A stretch of 48,550 bases of DNA, taken from the NCBI GenBank assembly GCA_027371535.1, contig DAHXMV010000007.1, forward strand, positions 1-48,550. Direction: 5' to 3'. Shown here piece by piece: positions 38,233 to 45,926 of this stretch (positions within the stretch are counted from its first letter, which is position 1; the number at the start of each line of letters is the position of its first letter). The DNA is from Candidatus Amesbacteria bacterium. Lineage in GTDB: Bacteria; Patescibacteriota; Microgenomatia; CAZETR01; Amesbacteraceae. The translations under genes and the position numbers were made by a program. Under the pieces are notes generated by a model. That model did not search any database and was not told the DNA's origin. It saw only the letters and a program-made list of their open reading frames with translations.

Positions 38233-39987
38233 ATGGACCAAGTGGAAGAGATAAAGAGCAAGGTCGACATTGTTCAGTTGGTAGGAGAGTATGTGAAATT
38301 AACCAGGGCGGGAAGGAATTTTAAGGGATTGTGCCCGTTTCACGGAGAAAAAACCCCGTCTTTCATGGTGAATCCGGAACTGCAGATTTTCAAGTGCTTC
38401 GGCTGCGGGGAAGGGGGGGATGCATACGCATTTTTGGAAAAGATGGAAGGGGTGGAATTTGGGGAAGCGCTGAAGACACTGGCCAAAAGAGCGGGAGTGA
38501 CTCTGGAGAGTTATCTGCCGACCAAGGGCGAGGAAGAGCGGGAAAGATTATTCAAGGTGAACTACCTGGCGGGGGAGTTTTACCACTACTTACTTACCAA
38601 ACATGAGTTGGGCAAGGAAGCCAGGGAATATCTGAAATCACGAAAAATTACCGGGGAGGCCATAGAAACATTCCGACTAGGTTTTGCGCCGGAGGGGTGG
38701 GATTATTTAATCAAATTTCTGGTCGGAAAAAAAGGGTTTAAAGAGCAGGATTTAGAAAAGGCAGGGCTGGCAGTTCCGAGCAATAAAGGCGGATATGACA
38801 GATTCAGGAACAGGGTGATATTTCCTCTGAACAACCACCGGGGACAGACGGTAGGATTTGCGGGAAGGGTAATGCCGGGAGCTGATGAGAAAGCCGGAGG
38901 CAAATATGTGAATACACCTGAAACGGAAATTTATCATAAAGGCGACTTATTATACGGATTGGATATCAACCGGGCGGAAATAAAAAGCCGGGGATGGGTG
39001 GTGGCGGTGGAAGGAGAGATTGATGCAATTGCCAGCTGGCAGGCGGGGGTGAAAAATGTGGCGGCGGTAAAAGGGTCGGCCCTGACAACTAAGCAGGTGG
39101 AACTGGTGAAAAGGTATTGCCAGACCCTGGTACTATCTTTAGATCAGGATGTGGCAGGAGACATGGCAGCCAGAAGGGGAATCGAGATAGCAGAGAAAGC
39201 AGGATTGATAGTAAAGGTTACCAATCCCAAATCACAAATTACAAATTACAAATATAAAGATCCGGGGGAATGCGCAACTGAAAACCCCGAAATTTGGAAA
39301 CAGGTAGTAGAGGGGGCGGTACCGATTTATGACTATTACATGTCGTCGGCAGTTGAGAGATTCGGTCTGACAGCAGAAGGGAAATCAAAAATCGGGAGAG
39401 AGTTATTACCAATCTGGGCGGCGATAGATGACGAAATTACAAAGGGGCATTATATAAAAAGACTGGCAGAGGTTCTGGGAGTAGAGGAGGGGGATGTGAG
39501 GAGACAACTGGATAAAATCACAAGTCCCAAATCACAAATTACAAATAATGATCAATCCACAAATATAAATAACCAAAATAAAACGAGGAGGGAGGTGGTA
39601 GAGGAATATTTGGTTGGTTTGGCATTCAGAAATCAAGCCATAGATAAACTGACGGATAAGAAGATTAAACGGTTATTTGGAGACGGGTTTTGGGGAAAGG
39701 TACTGGAGGGGGTGAAAACAGCAGGGGGTAAACAGACTGATGTCAGCCAAACGGTGAAACGATTACCGGCAGAATTAAAAGCCAGAGTGGAAGAGCTGTT
39801 TTTAGCGGAGGATGATTTCGGAGAAGGGAAATTTGAGGAGGAGTGGAAGAAAGCAGCGGCAGAATTGGAGGAAATCGGAATTCGGGAGGAGATTACGGTA
39901 ATTCGAGCTTCAGGCAGGCAGGAAGCCAAGCCCAAGGAACTCTTAACGCTGACCCAAAGATTAAACGATTTGACGAAGGGGAGATAA
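38233..39987 (+). CDS. dnaG: DNA primase DnaG
   Basis: 584 residues. The N-terminal zinc-binding domain has C-P-F-H-G-E-K-T-P-S-F and C-F-G-C-G-E-G-G-D (about 34-63). The catalytic RNA polymerase/Toprim domain has F-A-G-R-V-M near 218, A-V-E-G-E-I-D-A-I (about 256) and L-S-L-D-Q-D-V-A-G (about 300). The C-terminal helicase-binding region is short. It primes replication together with DnaB. Two low-complexity insertions, N-P-K-S-Q-I-T-N-Y-K-Y-K at about 330 and S-P-K-S-Q-I-T-N-N at about 430, are encoded by AT-rich repeats. Extended -10 TGATATTAT ends 6 nt before the ATG, so it is leaderless. rpoD follows after about 100 nt, a classic primase-sigma order. Confidence 0.97.
   Translation: MDQVEEIKSKVDIVQLVGEYVKLTRAGRNFKGLCPFHGEKTPSFMVNPELQIFKCFGCGEGGDAYAFLEKMEGVEFGEALKTLAKRAGVTLESYLPTKGEEERERLFKVNYLAGEFYHYLLTKHELGKEAREYLKSRKITGEAIETFRLGFAPEGWDYLIKFLVGKKGFKEQDLEKAGLAVPSNKGGYDRFRNRVIFPLNNHRGQTVGFAGRVMPGADEKAGGKYVNTPETEIYHKGDLLYGLDINRAEIKSRGWVVAVEGEIDAIASWQAGVKNVAAVKGSALTTKQVELVKRYCQTLVLSLDQDVAGDMAARRGIEIAEKAGLIVKVTNPKSQITNYKYKDPGECATENPEIWKQVVEGAVPIYDYYMSSAVERFGLTAEGKSKIGRELLPIWAAIDDEITKGHYIKRLAEVLGVEEGDVRRQLDKITSPKSQITNNDQSTNINNQNKTRREVVEEYLVGLAFRNQAIDKLTDKKIKRLFGDGFWGKVLEGVKTAGGKQTDVSQTVKRLPAELKARVEELFLAEDDFGEGKFEEEWKKAAAELEEIGIREEITVIRASGRQEAKPKELLTLTQRLNDLTKGR
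39225..39254 (+). repeat. In-frame SQITN repeat in dnaG (first)
   Basis: ATCACAAATTACAAATTACAAAT encodes K-S-Q-I-T-N-Y-K-Y-K between the Toprim core and the following helix. Confidence 0.72.
39525..39576 (+). repeat. In-frame SQITN repeat in dnaG (second)
   Basis: A longer copy encoding S-P-K-S-Q-I-T-N-N then a Asn/Gln/Thr-rich tail, in the linker before the C-terminal domain. Confidence 0.7.
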
Positions 39988-40088
39988 TGGGGTATATTGA
40001 CAGCATATTTTAGAGGTATGACATTTCGGTAGGAGTTCAACAAAGCTCACTCTCACCGATTTGACACAGACCTTTTTTTTGTGGTTTT

Positions 40089-41174
40089 ATGAAACTTTCA
40101 TCACAAGCAGAAAACTTGTTTGCCAGGGGCAAACACCAGGGATTTTTAACCCTGGATGAGATCCTGGAAGCATATCCGGATGCGGAAGACAAAATTCCGG
40201 AACTGGATGAGTTGTTTGCCAAGCTGATTACCGGCGGAGTGGATGTGTTTGAGACGATTACCGAGCAGGATGTAGAAGAGGATGAAAAAGCGGTATCGGA
40301 GTTGGAGAAGGAAATCGAAGCTCTGACTAAGATGGACGGGGTGGTGACGACAGACCCGGTAAGGATGTACCTGAGGGAGATCGGAAAAATACCATTGCTT
40401 AAGCCGGAAGAGGAAATCAGCCTGGCGCAGAAGATTGAAAAAGGCGACCGCAAAGCAAAAAGGAAACTGACGGAAAGCAATCTGAGGCTGGTGGTATCGA
40501 TAGCCAAAAAGTACGTGATGCGGGGATTGTCTTTACTGGACCTGATTCAGGAAGGAAATCAGGGACTCATCAGGGCAGTTGAAAAATATGACTGGAGAAA
40601 AGGTTACAAGTTTTCCACTTATGCAACCTGGTGGATCAGACAGGCGATTACCCGGGCTATTGCAGACCAGGCCAGAACAATCAGGATCCCGGTGCACATG
40701 GTGGAAACGATAAATAAACTGATCCGGACACAAAGACAGCTGATGCAGTCTTTGGGCCGGGAACCGACAGCCGAGGAAATTGCCGATACGATGGGGGAAA
40801 TGACGGCCCACCGGGTGAGAGAAATCTTAAAGATAGCCCAGGATACAACTTCTCTTGAAACGCCGGTCGGGGATGAAGAAGATTCGATGCTGGGGGATTT
40901 TATTGCAGACACATCACAACCAACTCCGATTGAGGCGGCTTCCAGGGAACTGTTAAAGGAAAACGTGGAGGAAGTACTGGCGACTTTAACTGACAGGGAA
41001 GCCAAGGTCTTGAGGATGAGGTTTGGGCTAGACGGGAAAAACCCGATGACTTTGGAAGAAGTGGGGAAAGAATTCGGAGTAACCCGGGAAAGAATCAGGC
41101 AGATTGAGGCCAAAGCGCTGAGAAAACTGAAACACCCGTCGAGAAGAAAGAAATTACAGGATTATTTGGAGTAA
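40089..41174 (+). CDS. rpoD: Primary sigma factor RpoD
   Basis: 361 residues. A short N-terminal region resembles region 1.1 ([13 protein letters not shown]). Region 1.2 follows ([11 protein letters not shown]), then region 2 (about 130-200, with [21 protein letters not shown] and [12 protein letters not shown]), region 3 (about 205-285), and region 4 with the helix-turn-helix [20 protein letters not shown]. It is shorter than E. coli RpoD because the non-conserved spacer is missing. It directs RNA polymerase to housekeeping promoters, here presumably the extended -10 type seen across the window. Confidence 0.97.
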   Translation: MKLSSQAENLFARGKHQGFLTLDEILEAYPDAEDKIPELDELFAKLITGGVDVFETITEQDVEEDEKAVSELEKEIEALTKMDGVVTTDPVRMYLREIGKIPLLKPEEEISLAQKIEKGDRKAKRKLTESNLRLVVSIAKKYVMRGLSLLDLIQEGNQGLIRAVEKYDWRKGYKFSTYATWWIRQAITRAIADQARTIRIPVHMVETINKLIRTQRQLMQSLGREPTAEEIADTMGEMTAHRVREILKIAQDTTSLETPVGDEEDSMLGDFIADTSQPTPIEAASRELLKENVEEVLATLTDREAKVLRMRFGLDGKNPMTLEEVGKEFGVTRERIRQIEAKALRKLKHPSRRKKLQDYLE

Positions 41175-41378
41175 ATGGCTAAAAAAAGTCCGGCAGAGGA
41201 GAGGGCAGAAGCCGAGATATCCAGGTTGAGAACTCTGCGTGAAAGCGGGCAAACTATTTCAACCAACAGTCTGTTGGAAACAGCTGATAAGGTGCTTAAA
41301 CTGGCAAAAAGAACGAGTAGAAAAAACAGAAAGTTTTTGGAGCAAACTGAAATAAGCGGGCCGGAGAATAAGGGCTAG
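41175..41378 (+). CDS. Small Lys/Arg-rich hypothetical protein after rpoD
   Basis: 67 residues, highly basic and helical (S-P-A-E-E-R-A-E-A-E-I-S-R-L-R, then K-L-A-K-R-T-S-R-K-N-R-K-F). The ATG directly abuts the rpoD stop, so the two are co-translated. No family is recognised; a nucleic-acid or RNA-polymerase contact is possible but not supported by a motif. Its last 4 nt overlap the convergent methyltransferase gene. Confidence 0.6.
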   Translation: MAKKSPAEERAEAEISRLRTLRESGQTISTNSLLETADKVLKLAKRTSRKNRKFLEQTEISGPENKG

Positions 41379-42118
41379 ACCTTGCGGGCAAGGATAGTAA
41401 GAAAGAGAGGAAATTCGGAGCGGGCGCGGTTTTCCATTCCGGCTGCACGACCGACACTGGCTTTGTCCGAGGCCCATTCTTCCAGATCAGTGATGATGAA
41501 ACCCGCCTGTTTGAGGAACAAGGCATAGGAAGACAGAGAAGAGTGGAAGGACCAAGTGACGGGACTATTTTTGTCTCCCGGGTGGGTAGTGACGGGGATT
41601 CTCAGGGGGGAAAGATAGCGGTTGATGCGGCGATATTCGATTTGATTTTGGGGATCGATGCCCCAGGAAGACTGGCGGGGAATACGGAAGCAGGGGTGAT
41701 TTAAGACTATTAGCAGAAAACCGCCGGTAATCAGATGTTTGGCTGCATTGTTGATCGCTATTTCCGGTTTTTCTATGTTCTGGAGGGATAAAATCAAGGC
41801 CGCGCGGGTGAAGTTTTTCCGGGGGAGAGAAAAAGGGCGGGCTACATCCCGAACCAGAAATTGGTGGCGGGAGAGTTTGCGGGCGTTATTAATCAGGGAT
41901 TGGGAAATATCCAGACCCAAATAATCTACGGTTTTGGGGAGGGCCCTGGCCAAGACTCCCTGACCGCAGGCCAAATCCAAAAGGGACGAATCCGGATTCA
42001 GATTCAGCAGGCGGAGGGATTTGGGGATGACGATGGATTTATGGTAGTAATCACCACTATTTCCCTGATTTTTAATATACCAGCCGGCAGATGATTGCCA
42101 AGATGTGCTAACGGACAT
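41375..42118 (-). CDS. Class I SAM-dependent methyltransferase
   Basis: 247 residues with the Rossmann motif I S-L-L-D-L-A-C-G-Q-G-V-L (about 45), motif post-I Y-L-G-L-D-I-S, and later A-L-I-L-S-L-Q-N-I-E and L-I-T-G-G-F-L-L-I-V. Substrate unknown; the sequence is closest to small-molecule/UbiE-like methyltransferases. It lies 5 nt after the gene at 42124-42840 in the galE operon on the minus strand. Confidence 0.85.
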   Translation of the reverse strand: MSVSTSWQSSAGWYIKNQGNSGDYYHKSIVIPKSLRLLNLNPDSSLLDLACGQGVLARALPKTVDYLGLDISQSLINNARKLSRHQFLVRDVARPFSLPRKNFTRAALILSLQNIEKPEIAINNAAKHLITGGFLLIVLNHPCFRIPRQSSWGIDPQNQIEYRRINRYLSPLRIPVTTHPGDKNSPVTWSFHSSLSSYALFLKQAGFIITDLEEWASDKASVGRAAGMENRARSEFPLFLTILARKV

Positions 42119-42123
42119 TTTGA

Positions 42124-42840
42124 TTAATTAAGCATTTTAAGACTTGCAGTATCAATGACATAAACAAAATTTTCGGGGGCGGATTGGGGACAATCGGCGT
42201 TTAAGGCATCGCAATCGGGCGGGGTTTCAAGGACGGTAAACAATATTCTGCGGTCATCCAGACGAACAGAGGTAATATAGGAATTATAGTGTTGGAGATT
42301 GGTAAATTCCTTAATAGGGGTGAATATATTGAATGGGGAAAGGCTAACAAACAAACCAGCCCGGCCAAAACCTCCCGCATCACTGGAGGAACTATTTATA
42401 ACCAGGAATTTTTCTTCAGGGCCCCAATACAGATTTTGCCGAACGTTAAAATTAAAATTTTGACCACTGATGATGTCTTTATGATCTGAAACCCGGAAGA
42501 TGGAGGGGGGTAGACCACCTTCATAATTAGTGTAGTTAGTGGCGAGATAGTCTTTTTTGGGGCTAAATACCGGCCGATCAAAGGATATGAGCCAAGCGGC
42601 ATCAGATTTGTCGATTTCATAGATAATTGAACTTTTACCGGTAGAATCTATGTATTTTAGGGCCTGGCGAGGCAATAACTTTTGATCTGAGGAGAACCCC
42701 GGGGTAACGTACCCCAAATTTACGATTTCAAATCCGGGTCCGGGTAACTGTAAAAAATAAAGGCAGGTAACCAGGGAAATAAAGATAAAAAGGAGGGGTA
42801 AGATGACGGGAAACCGGGATGGGGAAGCATCAGTAGCCAT
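42124..42840 (-). CDS. Membrane-anchored protein with propeller-like domain
   Basis: 238 residues from ATG 42840; the frame continues further upstream but would lie wholly inside galE, so the shorter gene is chosen. One membrane helix near the N-terminus (about 12-32) precedes an outside domain of repeated strands ([32 protein letters not shown]), reminiscent of a TolB/WD-type propeller segment. Two cysteines near the end may pair. It overlaps galE by 11 nt and so is translated from the same message. Function unknown. Confidence 0.65.
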   Translation of the reverse strand: MATDASPSRFPVILPLLFIFISLVTCLYFLQLPGPGFEIVNLGYVTPGFSSDQKLLPRQALKYIDSTGKSSIIYEIDKSDAAWLISFDRPVFSPKKDYLATNYTNYEGGLPPSIFRVSDHKDIISGQNFNFNVRQNLYWGPEEKFLVINSSSSDAGGFGRAGLFVSLSPFNIFTPIKEFTNLQHYNSYITSVRLDDRRILFTVLETPPDCDALNADCPQSAPENFVYVIDTASLKMLN

Positions 42841-43837
42841 GGGGGTTTTGTGATTGCCAACGCCAGGTATCGACACACATTTCATTAATAGTTTTTTTGG
42901 CCCGCCAGCCAAGTTCCTTTTGGGCCCTGGACGGATCGGCAAAACACAGGGCCACGTCGCCGGGGCGGCAGGGGACAATTTTATAGGGGATTTTTTGGCC
43001 GGAGGCTTTTTCAAAAGCCGTGACCAACTCCAGGACACTGATTCCTTGGCCTGTACCCAGATTGTAGGTGACCAGGCCCGGATTTTGGGACAATTTTTCC
43101 AGGGCTTTGATATGGCCGGCTGCCAAGTCCGAGACGTGGATATAATCCCTGATACCGGTACCATCGGGGGTGGAATAGTCGCCGCCAAAAATTTGCAGTT
43201 CTTTAAGTTTGCCGACAGCCACCTGAGAAATATAGGGCATGAGATTATTGGGGATGCCGGCAGGATTTTCACCGATTGACCCTGACGGGTGGGCACCGAT
43301 AGGGTTAAAGTATCTCAAAATGGCGATATTTAAAGACGGGTCGGCGGCCGATACGTCTCTTAATATATCCTCGATCATGAGCTTGGTGCGGCCGTAGGGG
43401 CTGAAGGTTTTCAAAGGAAAATCTTCGGTGATGGGGACTTTATCGGGCTGACCATAGACCGTGGCAGAGGAGGAGAAGACCAGGTTTTTGACACCGGCGC
43501 CGATCATGGTTTCCAGGAGGTTGATTGTCCCAACCAGGTTGTTACGGTAATAAGCAAGCGGCATACGGACGGATTCACCGACGGCTTTTTTCCCGGCGAA
43601 ATGGATAACGGAGTCATAATGGGTCTTTGAGAAGACTTGTTTTAAAGCAGGCTGATCCAGTAAATCAGCCTTGATAAACTCCAGTTTTTTACCGGTAATT
43701 TTTTGAACCCGGTTTAAGGGTTCTTCCTTACTATTGGAAAGATTATCGATGACGGTAACGGCAAAGCCGGAATTTAGAAGTTCCACACAGGTGTGGCTGC
43801 CGATATAGCCGGCGCCGCCGGTAACCAAGATATTCAC
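42830..43837 (-). CDS. galE: UDP-glucose 4-epimerase GalE
   Basis: 335 residues, extended SDR family. NAD-binding [10 protein letters not shown] at the N-terminus, S-S-S-A-T-V-Y-G with the catalytic Ser/Thr region, Y-G-R-T-K (the Y-x-x-x-K pair), and the GalE hallmark [12 protein letters not shown]. It interconverts UDP-glucose and UDP-galactose (or the N-acetyl forms), supplying sugar nucleotides for the glycosyltransferase island. GTG at 43837 is the start; TAAATT lies 6 nt upstream, so it is leaderless. It is the first gene of a three-gene minus-strand operon with 42124-42840 and the methyltransferase. Confidence 0.96.
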   Translation of the reverse strand: MNILVTGGAGYIGSHTCVELLNSGFAVTVIDNLSNSKEEPLNRVQKITGKKLEFIKADLLDQPALKQVFSKTHYDSVIHFAGKKAVGESVRMPLAYYRNNLVGTINLLETMIGAGVKNLVFSSSATVYGQPDKVPITEDFPLKTFSPYGRTKLMIEDILRDVSAADPSLNIAILRYFNPIGAHPSGSIGENPAGIPNNLMPYISQVAVGKLKELQIFGGDYSTPDGTGIRDYIHVSDLAAGHIKALEKLSQNPGLVTYNLGTGQGISVLELVTAFEKASGQKIPYKIVPCRPGDVALCFADPSRAQKELGWRAKKTINEMCVDTWRWQSQNPHGY

Positions 43838-43881
43838 TGGTTAAATTTACAATGTAAAATGAAAAATGTAAAATTAGGAGG
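43838..43881. promoter_or_regulatory. Divergent promoter pair galE / holin-like gene
   Basis: A 44-nt AT-rich gap contains a minus-strand -10 TAAATT (43844-43849, 6 nt before GTG 43837) and a plus-strand TAAAAT (43869-43874, 7 nt before ATG 43882). Repeats of AATGTAAAAT lie between. Confidence 0.55.
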
Positions 43882-44211
43882 ATGAAGAAGTTACTATTTA
43901 GAACTTTAGCGGTGGGGGTGGCGGCGTACGTGGTACCGGGGGTGGGGGTAACAGGGATTTGGATTGCGCTGGCCGTGGCAGTGGTGCTGGGAATACTGAA
44001 TGCCTTTTTAAGGCCGATACTGCTGATTCTAACGATTCCCATAAACCTGATGACACTGGGGCTGTTTACTCTGGTAATAAACACGGGCATAGTGATGCTG
44101 ACATCCGTAATCGTACCCGGTTTTCATGTCACCGGATGGTGGGCGGCGTTTTTGTTTTCCGTAGTGGTGTGGCTGGTGAATTGGTTTCTTGAGGCTTTAG
44201 AGTCGGGATAA
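43882..44211 (+). CDS. Phage-holin-family IV / YvlD-like membrane protein
   Basis: 109 residues with four membrane helices and the conserved block N-A-F-L-R-P-I-L-L-I-L-T-I-P-I-N-L-M-T-L-G-L typical of the PF04020 family (Mycobacterial 4-TMS holin superfamily). Despite the family name, chromosomal members such as YvlD are membrane proteins of uncertain role and not lysis genes. GGAGG plus TAAAAT precede the ATG. It stands alone, divergent from galE. Confidence 0.88.
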   Translation: MKKLLFRTLAVGVAAYVVPGVGVTGIWIALAVAVVLGILNAFLRPILLILTIPINLMTLGLFTLVINTGIVMLTSVIVPGFHVTGWWAAFLFSVVVWLVNWFLEALESG

Positions 44212-44258
44212 TATAAATATATTGTATTGTTGATTGGAACCGAATAAAATACGAAGTA

Positions 44259-44496
44259 ATGCCCGAGAAGGGAACGTTTGCTGATAGGAGGAAAATGTGA
44301 GTTGTGCGGCTATTCTAAATACTCCGGGGCATTGGATTTACATCATGCCAGAGGTAAAAAGGAGTTTTCAATCGGGGAGAAAGGGTATACCCGCTCGTGG
44401 GTTAAGATAAGAAAAGAGATTTAGAAATGTGTTCTTTTGTGCGCTAATTGTCACCGAGAGGTGGAGGGGGGAGTAGTTCAAATAGACGGACCATGA
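44259..44496 (+). pseudogene. Decayed HNH endonuclease gene
   Basis: From ATG 44259 the frame reads M-P-E-K-G-T-F-A-D-R-R, then the homologous sequence continues in another frame: G-G-K-C-E-L-C-G-Y-S-K-Y, L-D-L-H-H-A-R and, after TAG at 44422-44424, K-C-V-L-L-C-A-N-C-H-R-E-V. These are the two zinc C-x-x-C pairs and the H-H of HNH nucleases. The stop stands where E is usual and is one base from GAG, so this is a frameshifted, nonsense-mutated gene. It ends 42 nt before the intron-bearing tRNA-Asn, hinting at past mobility. Confidence 0.75.
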
Positions 44497-44537
44497 ATTT
44501 CAGTTTTGCGGTATAATTTGAATCTGTACTTTCACAT

Positions 44538-44823
44538 TCCCCTGTAGCTCAATGGTAGAGCAGATCCCTGTCGGATTTGGCAGCCCCCTGAAGTAATTTG
44601 GGGAGGAAAAACCAGGCTAATTCGGGGAACTCCGGATATTATCCCGCTTCACTGGATCATCCGGACAATCCCGAGCTAAACGATGTACTGAATTGTACGT
44701 CGAAATGTGTAGAGACTATATACCTGGCTCCCGTTTAGCGGGATGATGAGATAGTCCAGACCTTTTGGCAACAAGAGGATTTCTGTAAGGATAAGGTTCG
44801 GGGTTCGAATCCCTGCGGGGGAG
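44538..44823 (+). tRNA. tRNA-Asn(GUU) interrupted by a group I intron
   Basis: 5' exon 44538-44571 and 3' exon 44786-44823. Acceptor TCCCCTG pairs with CGGGGGA (44816-44822) with discriminator G; D-arm GCTC/GAGC; anticodon stem GATCC/GGATA (one mismatch at 27-43); T-arm CGGGG-TTCGAAT-CCCTG; CCA not encoded. Joining gives loop CT-GTT-AA, anticodon GUU, with the intron between U35 and U36. TCC-start acceptor and G73 fit Asn. TATAAT at 44512-44517 is the promoter. Confidence 0.88.
44572..44785 (+). other. Self-splicing group I intron (214 nt, no ORF)
   Basis: P1 is formed by exon CTGU and internal guide GCAG (44579-44583 region), with the conserved U-G pair at the 5' splice site. The R/S core is present: AGAGACTATA (44711-44720) and ATAGTCC (44751-44757) form P7 (GACTAT/ATAGTC), with a P8-like hairpin CCCG-TTTAG-CGGG between. 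The intron ends in G at 44785 (omega G). It is compact, like other bacterial tRNA introns. Confidence 0.9.
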
Positions 44824-44896
44824 CACAATACTCATGATTACTCTTTAATTATTTTAGTGACTTTTGAATGGCGGGGATTGCAAAATGCAGCTTATT

Positions 44897-45088
44897 TTAC
44901 TTGAGAAAGTCAGTTGATAAAGAAATATAGTAAAAATGTTTATATTGACCGGAGTAAGTATTTAGGATACTTTTTTGCTTGTCCAAGAGGAGAGTGTCTT
45001 TGGTATCGTAAAAGTGAACCAGTAGTTCGAGAGGGTAAACATCCTTTATTTTAAATAACTCAGATGGTAAATAGCCTAATTTGAGCAT
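44897..45088 (-). CDS. Hypothetical 63-residue protein
   Basis: Soluble, Leu/Tyr-rich, starting M-L-K-L-G-Y-L-P-S-E-L. It overlaps the end of the next gene upstream (45076-45456) by 13 nt, so it is either translationally coupled or the C-terminal part of that protein separated by a frameshift. No family is recognised. AT-rich codon use marks it as foreign to the polysaccharide region. Confidence 0.4.
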   Translation of the reverse strand: MLKLGYLPSELFKIKDVYPLELLVHFYDTKDTLLLDKQKSILNTYSGQYKHFYYISLSTDFLK

Positions 45089-45456
45089 TCTTGACTGAGT
45101 GTAATGTTGGGAGGTTCGTAACTATTGGCCCACCCTAATGAATAAAGATAATTCTGAACTTCTTGGTACTCGTCCAGTATGTTGTCATTAGTTGCAAAAT
45201 ATAAACTATATTCAGTGCTACACCTGGTTTCGTTACGCATGAAATCCCAATTGCAGCCGGTCTTTAAAGTATAACGTTGGTTTGAAAGTTCGTGTGGCAA
45301 ATGGATTTTGCCAATTTCTTTGTAAGCAATGGCATCAACCTGGTCAAAAAGGATTTTATATTGTATTTGACCGATTTTTAACCGAATATATAATGCGGTG
45401 AAAATTAATAAAAATGTGAGAATTAGATATTTCAGAATCCGGAATACAAGTTTCAC
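45076..45456 (-). CDS. Hypothetical single-TM protein
   Basis: 126 residues with one N-terminal membrane helix (about 7-26) and an outside part containing three cysteines (G-C-N-W, R-C-S-T, E-C-S-N). GTG start at 45456 with AAGAAGG directly upstream. No family is recognised. It may form one unit with the ORF at 44897-45088. Confidence 0.5.
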   Translation of the reverse strand: MKLVFRILKYLILTFLLIFTALYIRLKIGQIQYKILFDQVDAIAYKEIGKIHLPHELSNQRYTLKTGCNWDFMRNETRCSTEYSLYFATNDNILDEYQEVQNYLYSLGWANSYEPPNITLSQECSN

Positions 45457-45571
45457 CTTCTTAAGTTTATAGAAGAAAAGTTATAATGTCGAATACAAAC
45501 GAAATCTAGAAAATCTATATATAATTTTACCCAGAATAACTACATTTTAATGTGGCAGATGGCTCAAGGAT

Positions 45572-45593
45572 GCTAACTCTTGAATAATTGTAA
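45572..45593. repeat. 22-nt direct repeat, left copy
   Basis: GCTAACTCTTGAATAATTGT plus two bases; the second copy (two mismatches) is at 48184-48205. The pair encloses the T-box, aspS and the cupin-Nudix gene. Confidence 0.5.
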
Positions 45594-45705
45594 TTAATTT
45601 CCTAATACTCTCGTTTATATTGAAACTTGGGTTTGGGAGCACTTAATCCTATAGTAGTTTTGATAAAGGGTAGTTTGAATCATAAATTTGCTGTATAATT
45701 GGGAA

Positions 45706-45900
45706 GGCGACAATGGAGTTGACACTCCGGAGCTGTAGGAAGAAAGAGAGCAATCTCAACTAGAACCTACCGGGAAGTTCCCGTAACAGAACAGAGGCGT
45801 GTCGGAAACGGAGCGTCTACAAGACCAAAAACAAGGTGGCACAGCGAGAGACCTCGCCCTTGCGAGACTAAGAAATTAGTCCATGAAGGCGAGGTTTTTT
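45706..45900 (+). promoter_or_regulatory. T-box riboswitch leader of aspS
   Basis: TATAAT (45694-45699) starts the leader. The T-box antiterminator is CAAGG (45832-45836), bulge TGGCACAG (45837-45844), helix CGAG/CTCG, and CCTTG (45858-45862). The bulge UGGC matches GCCA, the end of tRNA-Asp and tRNA-Asn (G73). The competing terminator is ACCTCGCC (45851-45858) with GGCGAGGT (45888-45895), an inner GACTAA-GAAA-TTAGTC hairpin, and six T (45895-45900). Stem I is short; the specifier could be AAC (45758-45760, in an internal loop) or GAC (45721-45723). Uncharged tRNA would favour aspS expression. Confidence 0.85.
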
Positions 45901-45926
45901 AGTGGTTAATTTAGTATGATAAATAC

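Noticed and set aside
42841-43296. N-terminal extension of the gene at 42124-42840
   Set aside because: It lies entirely antisense-frame inside galE; ATG 42840 gives a membrane-anchored protein.
43882-44211. Holin as sign of a prophage
   Set aside because: This family is common on chromosomes and no other phage genes are nearby.
44422-44424. UAG recoding in the HNH gene
   Set aside because: UAG, UGA and UAA end other intact genes here, and the same gene also has a frameshift.
44538-44823. tRNA-Asp reading with anticodon GUC
   Set aside because: It would require the intron's first base as part of the tRNA; P1 pairing and the omega G favour exon joining to GUU.
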